Shown here: piece by piece, positions 1 to 8,439 of the stretch
Numbering within the stretch: the first letter of the stretch is position 1
Layout: each line of letters starts with the position of its first letter
Assembly (NCBI RefSeq): GCF_018130065.1
Contig: NZ_JAFCME010000031.1
Location: 1-64,000 of the forward strand
Direction: 5' to 3'
DNA length: 64,000 bases
From: Bradyrhizobium sp. AUGA SZCCT0158
GTDB lineage: Bacteria > Pseudomonadota > Alphaproteobacteria > Rhizobiales > Xanthobacteraceae
The notes under the pieces: generated by a model
Seen by the model: the letters and a program-made list of their open reading frames with translations, nothing else
Databases searched by the model: none
What the model was told of the DNA's origin: nothing
Translations under genes and position numbers: made by a program

Positions 1-2242
1 TGTAGATCGCCGCCAGCGCGTCATTCGGATTGCGCTTCTTCGCGGCATAGGCCAGCGCTTCCTCATCGGCGAAACCGGATGCGTTGCCGCCGGCGGTTGC
101 CGCGTCACCGCGCCCCGCAATGAACGGGTCCATCATCGCGCCCATGAACTGGTTCATGGCGTTGAACGTCGTCTGCTGCGATCCGGTCGCGGTCTCTCCG
201 GCCGCCTGCGACAGGCCGTCGGCCGACATGTTGGCGAAAACAGCGGGAATGCCGCCGGTGGTGTTGAAGAAATTGGTCAGCGCGTTGGCGACGTTCTGCT
301 GATTGCCGTTGAGGCCGCCCGGAATGGTGAAATCCAAGATCATACCGAGATAGACGTTATTGGCGTCGTAGCTCAACGTCGATGTGGCGTTTGATGGCGC
401 ATTCTCGGTGAGAAACGAAGAGAAGGTGCCATTGATGCCGCCGGTCGCGGTGAGGATCGTGTACTTCTTTTGCACATACGCGCCGTCAGCAAACACGACG
501 CCTGCGGTCGCGCCACCAAGGGTAGCCGTGCCGGTGACATTGGCAAATGACGTCGTGGCCGGATTGACGAAAACTACATAGAGCGCACCGGACTGGAACG
601 CGAGATTGCCGACAATCCTCATCGATGTGCCCGGCATGTTGAAATCACCAGCAAAAAATGCCCTGGAAATCGTGCTGTTGGCGCCCGTCACCGTGCCGGC
701 ACCACTCAGCTGAAGGAACGTCTGGTCGAAGCCGTTCAAGTCCACGGTCGCGCCGCCTGAAACCGCGAGTACATTGAATATTCCAAAAGCGCGAGCGGAT
801 CCGGCACGCAACGTGCCGGCGTTCACGATCGTGAAACCAGAATAATTATTCATCCCCGCCAACTCGAGGGTTCCGGCGCCGGTCTTGGTAAAGCCGCTTC
901 CGACCAGCCCCGTGGTTGTGATCACGCCCTGGATTGTGCTGGTGGTGCCCCCCGCGATATCAAAGTTGGGATTGCCGCTGATGAAAAATCCAAAGTTATT
1001 GGCGAACGTGGCATTACCCGTAACGGCCAATCTCGCGCCATCGAGAATTGAGATAGACTTGTTGCCAATGCCGAGGTTGGTGTCGTTTGTGATGGACAAC
1101 GTGCCAGCCCTGATGTTGACGAAATTGCCAAAGGTACTGGCTCCGGACAGGGTCAGAGTGCCGGCACCTGTCTTCTCTATTGCACCCGCGAAGCCGGTGA
1201 TAGATGCGGCGAGCGTTGTATCGGTTGATTGCGCGAAAGTAAGTATGCTGGCCCCGATGTGAATATTTCCAATGATGCCCGCAGTCGCATTGCCGAACGT
1301 TATGGTGTTGACGTCGGCAGCGCCGCCCGTAAGGCGGATCGCTTCCGCCCTGGTTACGCCATCACCATTCAGTCCGCCGCTGATCGTGCCGTTGTTGATG
1401 ATCGTCAGTCCCCTTCCGACAATACCGACACCACCCGCTCCGTTAGCGCCATTGCCGGCCCCGCCCATGCCACCGGCACCACCGGCCCCGCCGCTCAGCA
1501 GAGCTCCTGTCCCCACGTTCACGGTTCCACCGGGGTCGACAAATAGCACCCCGACCCCTCCTGTGCCGCCTGAACCACCAAACCCCGCTGCGCTCGACCC
1601 GCCTGCTCCGCCAGCACCACCTGTTAGCTGAACGTTGCTGGAGGCGTTGAAGGTAGCATTGGGGAGTCTAAACCCAGCTTGTTCTCCGCCGGCGCCACCC
1701 CCGCCACCGCCGCCGCTGCCATTCCCTGCACCGCCATTACCGCCGGCGCTTCCAGTGAAGTTTGTGTTGGATGTCACGAGGGTGGCGTTCTGGAACCAGT
1801 TCTGGAATCCGCCGCCGCCTCCGCCGCCGCCATCTCCGACAAGGCCACCGGCCGCGCCATTGTCACCAGACAGCATCAAAGTGGCCGCTCCCGATCCGCC
1901 CGAAGCGCCGCCGCTTCCTGGTCCACCTCCCCCTGGAACGCGCCCACCGCCAAGGCCACCACCAGCGCCGCCGCCGCCGCCGCCACCGCCGCCGCCCGGA
2001 TCGGCCCCGCCCGCAACCCCGTCATCGCCCGTGTTTCCCGTTATCATGTCCGCGCCACCGCTTCCCGCTCCGGCACCCGTTGCACCGGCGCCGCCCGCGC
2101 CGCCGTCCGCGAACGCGGGAGCGCAACCGACGCCAACAGCAACCACCGTGATGAAAAGCGACAACCGCACCAGCGCGGTGCTTCTCAACAGGGCTGTGCG
2201 AAGCTGCGAAGCCGCAAACGATGATTTTTGGGAGAACGACAT
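1..2242 (-). CDS. Autotransporter with glycine-rich passenger (3' end beyond window)
   Basis: The minus frame is open from the ATG at 2242 to the left edge, 747 codons with no stop. A long signal peptide (residues about 1-46, hydrophobic stretch LSLFITVVAVGVG, ending in AFA) precedes a Gly-rich passenger (about 47-260). Next come beta-helix repeats of the passenger-associated type, such as KTGAGTLTLSGA and KTGAGTLELAG. The last visible residues (GRGDAATAGGNASGFADEE, then AAKKRNPNDALAAIY) resemble the linker before a type V autotransporter beta-barrel in Bradyrhizobium. The product is therefore probably a surface-exposed self-secreting protein whose barrel lies outside the window. Its upstream block is shared with the next secreted-protein gene. 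The Gly-rich part looks like mycobacterial PE-PGRS sequence, but that is composition only. Confidence 0.85.
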   Translation of the reverse strand, partial: MSFSQKSSFAASQLRTALLRSTALVRLSLFITVVAVGVGCAPAFADGGAGGAGATGAGAGSGGADMITGNTGDDGVAGGADPGGGGGGGGGGAGGGLGGGRVPGGGGPGSGGASGGSGAATLMLSGDNGAAGGLVGDGGGGGGGGFQNWFQNATLVTSNTNFTGSAGGNGGAGNGSGGGGGGGAGGEQAGFRLPNATFNASSNVQLTGGAGGAGGSSAAGFGGSGGTGGVGVLFVDPGGTVNVGTGALLSGGAGGAGGMGGAGNGANGAGGVGIVGRGLTIINNGTISGGLNGDGVTRAEAIRLTGGAADVNTITFGNATAGIIGNIHIGASILTFAQSTDTTLAASITGFAGAIEKTGAGTLTLSGASTFGNFVNIRAGTLSITNDTNLGIGNKSISILDGARLAVTGNATFANNFGFFISGNPNFDIAGGTTSTIQGVITTTGLVGSGFTKTGAGTLELAGMNNYSGFTIVNAGTLRAGSARAFGIFNVLAVSGGATVDLNGFDQTFLQLSGAGTVTGANSTISRAFFAGDFNMPGTSMRIVGNLAFQSGALYVVFVNPATTSFANVTGTATLGGATAGVVFADGAYVQKKYTILTATGGINGTFSSFLTENAPSNATSTLSYDANNVYLGMILDFTIPGGLNGNQQNVANALTNFFNTTGGIPAVFANMSADGLSQAAGETATGSQQTTFNAMNQFMGAMMDPFIAGRGDAATAGGNASGFADEEALAYAAKKRNPNDALAAIY

Positions 2243-2318
2243 GGGCCGAGACCTCGAAGTAAAAACTGAAAGTTCAGCGAAACGACTGAACGTGGCGGTG
2301 GCCCAGGAATTCAGACGG

Positions 2319-2379
2319 GGCGATGCTGGTATACCGGGCGTCGCTGCGCATCATCGGAACCAATGAGGTCGACGAATTG
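2319..2379 (-). repeat. Conserved upstream block, copy 1
   Basis: Bases 2349-2379 are identical over 31 bases to 6097-6127, and similarity continues, less perfectly, down to about 2319 (against about 6050). Both copies lie on the 5' side of a minus-strand secreted-protein gene, here 107-137 bases before the autotransporter start. It may be duplicated upstream DNA or a shared operator. Confidence 0.75.
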
Positions 2380-2500
2380 AGAACATGTGTTGCATAAGGG
2401 TGCGCGGTGGGTTCCCTGATGCCGGGCATGTCGGCCGCCACCTTGGAAAGGCTCACCTGGCATCCGCGGGGCTTCGACGAGATCAGGCTCCGAAGCGCCT
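2380..2500 (-). pseudogene. Decayed LuxR-type regulator remnant
   Basis: On the minus strand this stretch encodes pieces matching the C-terminus of the intact LuxR regulator at 6198-7334. EAPRMPGEPF matches EAPMMPGEAF, and KVAADMPGIREPT matches KEAADMLGISEPT of the helix-turn-helix. About 90 bases between these blocks and about 150 bases at the 3' end are missing. The rest of the gene is absent: the 3' end of the 2505-6017 gene directly abuts. It is too broken to be functional and marks a second copy of the regulator/secreted-protein unit. Confidence 0.75.
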
Positions 2501-2504
2501 CGCA

Positions 2505-5500
2505 TCACACCAGCCAGAAATCGGCGGCCATCGGCGGATGCTGAACGACGCTGAGGTCCAGGACATCGGTATCGCTGAGCGATCCGTCGCTGCTGGTCAT
2601 GGTCAGGTGTTCGACGCCGCTGAAATCGAACGCGCTGTGGTAGAGCACATTGTTGGCAACGCCGAGCACGGCATTGATCTGCGCCACACTGCCGGACAGC
2701 GTCACCGTGGCTGACCCGCTGCCGACGACGGTGGCGCCGGCAAATGCCCCGACGCTCAGCGTGCCATGATCGACGTGAAGCGTGGTGGTCAACGACGTGC
2801 CATCGGCGTCGCTGACTGATAGCCCCGAGATCGCGATGTTCATGTTGGTTGCGACATTCCGCGACGCCGGCATGGTGTTGACCGGCGCGTCGTTGACACT
2901 GAGCCTGGCGCCCGCCGCAACGGACTCCAGGCCGTCGGTCACCTGGTAGGAGAACGTGACCGGAGCGCCGTCATTCGCCGCCGGCGTATAGCTCCAGGTG
3001 CCATTGTTGTTATTGAGCAGCGCGCCCGGGCCGGCCAAGATTTGCAGATTGGTGGCCACCAGCGCCGACGGACCGTCGGGATCGCTGGCGTTGACCAGCA
3101 GTTCGGCCTGCGTGATCAGCCGCGCGCCGGGGTTCGCATTGACCGCCGCGAGCGCCGCATCGGCGCTCACCACCGGCGCATCGTTCACCGGCGTGATGTC
3201 GAGCGTCGCGCCGTCGGTCACCGAAGTCGTGCCGTCAGTGACCGAATAGGAGAAGGACACCGAACTGTCATCGTTCGCCGCCGGCGCGTAGCTCCAGGTC
3301 CCGTTGTTGTTGTTGACCAGCGTGCCCGCGCCGGAAACGATGGCAAGAAAGGCTGCGGTCAGCGACGGCCCGTCGACATCCCCGACATTGCCCAGAAGCT
3401 CGGCCTGCGTGATCAGCCGCACGCCGGAGTCCTCGGCGATCGCATTCAGCGTCACGAGGCCGGTCACGACCGGTGCATCGTCCACCGGCGTGATGTCGAG
3501 TGAGGCGCTGTTGGCTACCGAGGTAAAGCCGTCGGTGACCTGAAACGAAAACGATGCCGACGCGTCATCGTGCAGCGCGGGCGTGAAGCTCCAGGTCCCG
3601 TCATTGTTGTCGACCAGGGTGCCCGCGCCGGCAATGATCGCAAGATTGGCTGCGGTTAGGGAGGGACCGTCGACATCCGTGACGTTGACCAACAGCTCCG
3701 CCTGCGTGATCAGCCGCGCGCCGGAGTCCTCGGCAATCGCACTCAGGGTGACCGCACCGGCGACGTCAGGCGCAATGCTGTTCGTCCTTCCCTGGATGGT
3801 GATTTTGAGGCTGGCCGAATTCGTGCCGCCATGTCCGTCGCTGATGCCGTAGGTAAAGCTGTCGACGAGCGTCTGGCCCGTATTCAGCGCATCCACAGCC
3901 GGATTGGTGTTGTCCAGCGTATAGGCGTAGCTGCCGTCGGCATGCATGACCAACGTGCCATGGCTCAGATTGAACGTGCCGGAGCTTGTTACGGTGAGGG
4001 CGTTCCCGTCGGGATCGCTGTCGTTCGTCAGCACATTTCCCATGATCAGGTTGGGTGCGGCGTCTTCCGTTACGGTCCCGACATCAGCCACGGCTACCGG
4101 CGGATCGTTCGCCGCAATCGCTGTGAGAACGACATCGTTGCCGTCGCCGCCGTGATAGCTGATCGCGTACCTGACGGCGCCGGAGAAGAATGTGCTGCCC
4201 TCGGCGTGACCCGCGAAGGTGCCGGTCACCGCATCCGCGGTGCCGTTATTATCGATGATGCGGAAGCTGTTGCCGACAGCGGGCACGAACCCGCTGAATA
4301 GCAACAGGTTGAGCGTCGCACCGCCCAGCGCGACGGTGCCGTTGACGACGACCTGATCGAAAACGCCGGCCTGGGCACCACCGAGCTGGACCGCGAAGGT
4401 CGCGCCGGACGAAAAGGACAGGCTACCCGTATTCATATCCCCTGCAACGGCATCGAACGTGAGATCGAACACACCGCCGCTCTGCACCGTGACCGCGCCG
4501 GTGGTGCCGCCGCCCGTCAGTGTGGCGCCGCTGTGCACGGTGACGGCGGATCTCGCGATCGAGCCCTCCACGTCCAGCGTTCCCTGCAAGACCGTTGTCG
4601 CGCCCGAATAGGTGTTGGTCGTAAGAAGCACGAGCGTGCCGGTGCCGTCGACGACGATACCGGTCTGGCCCATCGTATAACCGGCAGCACCGGCATAGCC
4701 GGCGGCGGCGGCGGAGCCGGCATCGTCACCGATCACGTCGAAGATGTACTGTCCGAGGAAGCCCGTCAGGTTGCCATTGGCATCGCGTGTGACCCCGGTG
4801 CCATCAGGCCGAAAGATCAGCGTGTTGTTGCCTTGCAGGTAGATGCCGCTGCCGAAGGCTTGGCCCGTCGGAATGCCGGCGATGATCGCGGGTTCGCCTG
4901 TCTGGACGACAGCTGGGGGGTTGGCGGTGCCGCCGCCCGCGACCGAATTGAAGACGATGCCCGTCGAGCCGGCGAAGCTCAGCGAGGCACCTTCTTGCAC
5001 GAAGACGGCGCCACCCGCGCCAAGGCCGCCGCCGCCGTAGCCCCCGGTCAGCGTCCCGCCGCCCCCAAACCCGGCTGCGCCGTTCGTGACGGAGCCTCCT
5101 CCGCCGCCGCCGCCAAATCCGCCCTTGCCGAGGCCGGCGCCGCCGCCGCCGCCAAACCCGCCGTCCCCGCCGCCGCCACCACCACCACCGCCGTACCCGC
5201 CGTCGCCGCCGGTAAATGGGCTGCCCGCAGCGCCGCCGACGCCGCCGCCACCGCCGCCGCCGGGGCCGACGCCTCCGGGCTGATTACCAACCAACCAGCC
5301 AGCAAAAGTCCCATCGCCGCCGCCGCCACCGCCACCACCACCGCCGTTCAGGCCGCCTGCCCCCGGGGTGTAACTCCCCTGTTCGCCTATTCCGCCACTG
5401 GCACCGCCGGCGGCGCCGGAAACGAGGCCGGTCTCGCCGCTGCCACCCTGGAAATCATCGGCAGTGCCGCCGTCGCCCCCGATGCCGCCGCCTCCACTGC

Positions 5501-6017
5501 CGCCTTTAAAAATGTCCACGGCGCCGCCGTCGCCGCCGAGACCGCCGCCGCCCCCCGCAGCGGATCCGATGATTGCATTGAGCGAGCCCAGACCGCCCTC
5601 AGCCGCGTTCTGGGAGAAATTGACATTGCTCAGCGTCACGTTTCCGGGGTTGCCGGCCACATTGGCGCCGACGAAAAGCCCGCCGCCCAGCCCGGCTCCA
5701 CCACCGCCGCCTCCGCCGACATCCGAAGTACCGCCGTCGCCGCCCTGCGCCAGCATGTTGTTGATGAGAAGGTCGTTGATCTCGACCGTTCCGGCGTAGA
5801 CGAAAAAGCCGCGCTGGATGCCGCCGCCGTTCAGCGTATGGCCACCGCCCTCGATGACCAGCGTGACGCCGACATGCAGGTTGATCGCCTGCATCGCCGT
5901 GGCGCCGAGGCTGATGTTGTTGCCCAGCGTGATGGTGACGACGGTGCCGGGTGCGGTGACGCCGGCGGCCGACACGATGGCGGCGTTCAACTGGGCAATG
6001 TTGGTGACGGTGGTCAT
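2505..6017 (-). CDS. Large glycine-rich, cadherin-like repeat secreted protein
   Basis: 1170 residues starting MTTVTNIAQLNAAI, with no signal peptide. In order: an N-terminal beta-helix-like part with a hydrophobic strand; a very Gly-rich stretch (about 90-340); a passenger-associated repeat near 460-530 (NTYSGATTVLQGTLDVEG); a VCBS/cadherin-like domain near 650-760; three tandem domains of about 100 residues (about 770-1065), each with LITQAELL, DVDGPSL or similar and NNNGTWSY; and a final related domain. The C-terminus is ADFWLV, an acidic residue followed by hydrophobic residues, as in some type I secretion substrates. It is probably an exported adhesin or matrix protein; the route is inferred. 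The upstream LuxR gene is on the same strand and may control it. Confidence 0.8.
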   Translation of the reverse strand: MTTVTNIAQLNAAIVSAAGVTAPGTVVTITLGNNISLGATAMQAINLHVGVTLVIEGGGHTLNGGGIQRGFFVYAGTVEINDLLINNMLAQGGDGGTSDVGGGGGGGAGLGGGLFVGANVAGNPGNVTLSNVNFSQNAAEGGLGSLNAIIGSAAGGGGGLGGDGGAVDIFKGGSGGGGIGGDGGTADDFQGGSGETGLVSGAAGGASGGIGEQGSYTPGAGGLNGGGGGGGGGGDGTFAGWLVGNQPGGVGPGGGGGGGVGGAAGSPFTGGDGGYGGGGGGGGGDGGFGGGGGAGLGKGGFGGGGGGGSVTNGAAGFGGGGTLTGGYGGGGLGAGGAVFVQEGASLSFAGSTGIVFNSVAGGGTANPPAVVQTGEPAIIAGIPTGQAFGSGIYLQGNNTLIFRPDGTGVTRDANGNLTGFLGQYIFDVIGDDAGSAAAAGYAGAAGYTMGQTGIVVDGTGTLVLLTTNTYSGATTVLQGTLDVEGSIARSAVTVHSGATLTGGGTTGAVTVQSGGVFDLTFDAVAGDMNTGSLSFSSGATFAVQLGGAQAGVFDQVVVNGTVALGGATLNLLLFSGFVPAVGNSFRIIDNNGTADAVTGTFAGHAEGSTFFSGAVRYAISYHGGDGNDVVLTAIAANDPPVAVADVGTVTEDAAPNLIMGNVLTNDSDPDGNALTVTSSGTFNLSHGTLVMHADGSYAYTLDNTNPAVDALNTGQTLVDSFTYGISDGHGGTNSASLKITIQGRTNSIAPDVAGAVTLSAIAEDSGARLITQAELLVNVTDVDGPSLTAANLAIIAGAGTLVDNNDGTWSFTPALHDDASASFSFQVTDGFTSVANSASLDITPVDDAPVVTGLVTLNAIAEDSGVRLITQAELLGNVGDVDGPSLTAAFLAIVSGAGTLVNNNNGTWSYAPAANDDSSVSFSYSVTDGTTSVTDGATLDITPVNDAPVVSADAALAAVNANPGARLITQAELLVNASDPDGPSALVATNLQILAGPGALLNNNNGTWSYTPAANDGAPVTFSYQVTDGLESVAAGARLSVNDAPVNTMPASRNVATNMNIAISGLSVSDADGTSLTTTLHVDHGTLSVGAFAGATVVGSGSATVTLSGSVAQINAVLGVANNVLYHSAFDFSGVEHLTMTSSDGSLSDTDVLDLSVVQHPPMAADFWLV
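2930..3770 (-). repeat. Three tandem cadherin-like coding repeats
   Basis: Within the 2505-6017 gene, three units of about 300 bases are repeated. Recurrent pieces include the codons for LITQAELL (near 3100, 3400 and 3700) and NNNGTWSY or DNNDGTWSF (near 3000, 3300 and 3595). Such arrays can recombine and vary in copy number. Confidence 0.75.
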
Positions 6018-6049
6018 TTCAAATCTTTCGACAGGGGAATGCGTTCAGC

Positions 6050-6127
6050 GCCCAAAAATTCGGACGGGGGACGTTGGAACGTCCGGCGCAGCGGCACATC
6101 ATCGGAACCAATGAGGTCGACGAATTG
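6050..6127 (-). repeat. Conserved upstream block, copy 2
   Basis: This is the second copy of the block at 2319-2379, with 31 identical bases at 6097-6127. It lies 80-110 bases upstream of the 2505-6017 gene start, in the gap after the LuxR gene. Conservation outside any coding frame, at a similar distance from two secreted-protein starts, suggests either recent duplication or a shared control site. Confidence 0.75.
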
Positions 6128-6197
6128 CAGCTCGAATTATTTGGTTGGCGGGGTCGGGGCGGGGATGCGCAAGATCCGACGCCTGCAGATCAAGCGG

Positions 6198-7334
6198 CTA
6201 CGGCGCGCGAACCGCCGGCGTCGAGGCCTGCAACAGGCGCAGCAGGTCGGCCTGCCGCAGCGTGTGGGTTTTCGCGAACATGTGCTGCAGATGGGTGCGC
6301 ACAGTAGGCTCGCTGATGCCGAGCATGTCGGCCGCCTCCTTGGCGCCCAGTCCCTGGGCCAGCGCCAGCAGGACGCGCAGTTCTCCGCCAGTCAGCTTGT
6401 GCAGCCTGGCAAAGGCCTCCCCCGGCATCATCGGGGCTTCGAGCGGATCCTGCATGAAGATCGCGACGGAAGCGGCGAACGGCGCCACGATGTCGGCTCG
6501 CTGACCGCGCTGAACCGGCAGCAGGGTCGCGATATAGCCCGCGCCGGTTCCACTGGGGATGGCGAGCGAACGCTGGCCCCCACCATCGTCTTCGCGGGCC
6601 GCGCGGTCGATCGCCATCGACAAGGCGGCGCTTGCGGCCGGATCGACGGGATCGAGGCGATTGTTCAGGATACGGATAGAGGTGCCGGCTCTGACCTGGC
6701 GCTCGGCCGCTTCATTCATGTACACGACACGGCCATCGCGCGCCGCGAGGAAAACGCCGGCGGCGAGGACATCGAGCGTCTTTTCCAGCATCTCCGAGCG
6801 CAGGGTGCGGATATCGAGCGCGTCCGAAATCGTCAGCGCGCGACAGACGTGCGGCGACAACAGCTTGAACAGCCCGATCTCGAGCTGCTGGTAATGCGGC
6901 GCCTGGTCTTTCCGGGACGCGTGCATCGAGGCCATGCGGCCGCCGGTCCGCAACGCCGGAAACCAGATCATGTCCGTCAGGGCGAACGGCGCCAGCACAT
7001 CCCGGTAGAAGCGGCTTTCGAGCAACTCCTGGCGATCGGTAGAGAGGATGTTGACGTCGCCGACGCTGGCGACGATGTCCGCCGCCGCCATAGGGCTTTG
7101 CGCATACTGGCTTCCCAGCTTTTCAAGGAATTCCGGTTGGTACCCGAACACGAACAGTTGATCGTTCTGCACGTGCCGCATGTCGTGCACGCAAATGCCG
7201 CCGCCTGTGCTTTCACAGAGATCGGCGATCTTCCGGCAGGTCTCGGGCCAAAGCTGCGGATCGAGCGCGCAGTCATAGATCGCGCCGATCGTATCCGACA
7301 GCGCTTGAGCTGAGACGCCCTCCAGGTCGATCAT
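6198..7334 (-). CDS. LuxR-family transcriptional regulator
   Basis: 378 residues from the ATG at 7334; the frame also has an in-frame GTG at 7364, and neither start has a clear ribosome site. The C-terminal 65 residues are a LuxR/GerE helix-turn-helix: LTGGELRVLLALAQGLGAKE, then AADMLGISEPTVRTHLQHMF. The middle (about 180-240) has a PAS-like look (DVLAAGVFLAARDGRVVYMN). No receiver domain or acyl-homoserine lactone pocket was recognised, so the signal is unknown. It sits directly upstream of, and on the same strand as, the large secreted-protein gene. A decayed copy sits the same way before the autotransporter, so local control of surface proteins is likely but inferred. Confidence 0.85.
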   Translation of the reverse strand: MIDLEGVSAQALSDTIGAIYDCALDPQLWPETCRKIADLCESTGGGICVHDMRHVQNDQLFVFGYQPEFLEKLGSQYAQSPMAAADIVASVGDVNILSTDRQELLESRFYRDVLAPFALTDMIWFPALRTGGRMASMHASRKDQAPHYQQLEIGLFKLLSPHVCRALTISDALDIRTLRSEMLEKTLDVLAAGVFLAARDGRVVYMNEAAERQVRAGTSIRILNNRLDPVDPAASAALSMAIDRAAREDDGGGQRSLAIPSGTGAGYIATLLPVQRGQRADIVAPFAASVAIFMQDPLEAPMMPGEAFARLHKLTGGELRVLLALAQGLGAKEAADMLGISEPTVRTHLQHMFAKTHTLRQADLLRLLQASTPAVRAP

Positions 7335-7493
7335 GTTGACATAACGGCTGCATTCACGGCCCACAGGCCGACCAATGCACGGACCGCGTGCAGTAGATTT
7401 TCTTTACAATACATGGGGTTCACCAATGAAACGATTGTTTCAGGTTTGGGAAATCGGGTCAAACGATATTGCGCGGAACTCGCCAGCGCGCAG

Positions 7494-7632
7494 CCAGGCG
7501 CAACGGCTTGTTGGCGTGCTGCAGGTTGAACCAGCCGACCGTCATCGGAGCAACAGCGGTGGCCTTGCTCTCGCGATTGGCCAACGCTGCAACAATATCG
7601 TCCTCGAATGCGAACGAAGATGTCGGTGGCTT
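7494..7632 (-). pseudogene. Fragment of a XoxJ/MxaJ-like solute-binding protein gene
   Basis: The minus strand encodes FAFEDDIVAALANRE, then MTVGWFNLQHA and NKPLRL. This is nearly the same as the intact binding protein at 13306-14103 (FAFEDDIVAALANRE, MTVGWFNLQHADKPLRL). Nucleotide similarity runs about 140 bases and stops abruptly on both sides. No start, signal peptide or other domains remain. It is a dispersed relic of the alcohol-oxidation cluster 6 kb away. Confidence 0.8.
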
Positions 7633-7732
7633 TGAGCCCGCGCCGGGGCATCGCTGACCACTGTCAAGCGGCCAGCAGCAACTCACGTCTCGGTCCCGCT
7701 ACTTCTCGCGCCCGCACCGCTCGACGGGCTCG

Positions 7733-7996
7733 TCAGCGAGAGGGACCTTGAGTCTCGGAATTCGGCGTGACGGACGCATGATGCGTTGCACGATCACGAT
7801 CATCGTTCGGGACCCATTCCTCCGCGCTTGAGTCCCAATGATGGGTATCGTCGAAGTGTTTCCAGAGTGGCGGCCTTCGCTTGCTTTCACCCTTCTGTCG
7901 CAATGCATTCAGGGCGCGGAGCACAACGAGCGCGCCAGCCATCGTCACCCATCCGCGAGCGTTATATCGGGAGTTCCATTTGAATGTCTCGAGCAT
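7733..7996 (-). CDS. Small hypothetical protein (87 aa)
   Basis: Start at 7996 is chosen because a strong ribosome site (GAAGGAGG) lies 5 bases before it on the minus strand; the longer frame to 8110 has none. The product begins MLETFKWNSRYNARGW. It has one short hydrophobic stretch (VTMAGALVVLRALNAL, about 17-32), then a hydrophilic tail rich in Asp, His and Arg. It could be a small membrane-anchored protein. I do not recognise the family. It is transcribed divergently from the double-glycine peptide gene. Confidence 0.6.
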   Translation of the reverse strand: MLETFKWNSRYNARGWVTMAGALVVLRALNALRQKGESKRRPPLWKHFDDTHHWDSSAEEWVPNDDRDRATHHASVTPNSETQGPSR

Positions 7997-8344
7997 GATG
8001 CCTCCTTCAAGAAAGAAGCCTTCCGCCATCCTAGCCCGGGCCAAGAACACAGGAATGTAAAGTACTTCACAGTCCGCCGACATCTTCGACATCGCCAGAG
8101 GCGAACCCATGAGGGCATGCGGCTGGCGGCGCCGGCGGGGACTGAGTGTCCCGGATCATATCCGCTCCATCATATCCTTTCTATCACAAGGACGGAATAT
8201 CGTCGGCGATCGGGCACGTCCGAACGGCGGATGGTTGATGGAGATCGCAACAGCTGACGCGCGATCGACCCAATACGCAACGCATGCTGAGCCTGTCGAT
8301 GTCGCCAATGCATTCCTCGCCAATCACCGCCTGCAAAGCGCGAG

Positions 8345-8360
8345 TGTGACTTTAATCACA
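8345..8360. promoter_or_regulatory. CRP/FNR-type palindrome
   Basis: The sequence reads TGTGA-CTTTAA-TCACA, a perfect match to the CRP consensus half-sites with a six-base centre, itself nearly symmetric. It lies 80 bases upstream of the double-glycine peptide start. If transcription began near 8394, the site would be centred near -41.5, a typical activator position. Which CRP/FNR-family protein binds is unknown. Confidence 0.55.
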
Positions 8361-8439
8361 GCACCCTTCCCGCACCTGCTTTACGCATCGTTGCACGGTC
8401 TGGATGATCCCGACCCCAACCAAAATGGTGGAGCTAGTC

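Noticed and set aside
1..2242. Relation to mycobacterial PE-PGRS proteins
   Set aside because: Only the Gly-rich composition is shared; signal peptide, beta-helix repeats and the C-terminal linker point to an autotransporter.
2274..2456. 60-residue minus-strand frame as a small gene
   Set aside because: Its recognisable part is a piece of the decayed LuxR helix-turn-helix; it has no ribosome site and no complete domain.
4533..7313. 926-codon open frame on the plus strand
   Set aside because: It is antisense to the cadherin-like and LuxR genes; it arises from their high GC and Gly-rich codons and has no domain or ribosome site.
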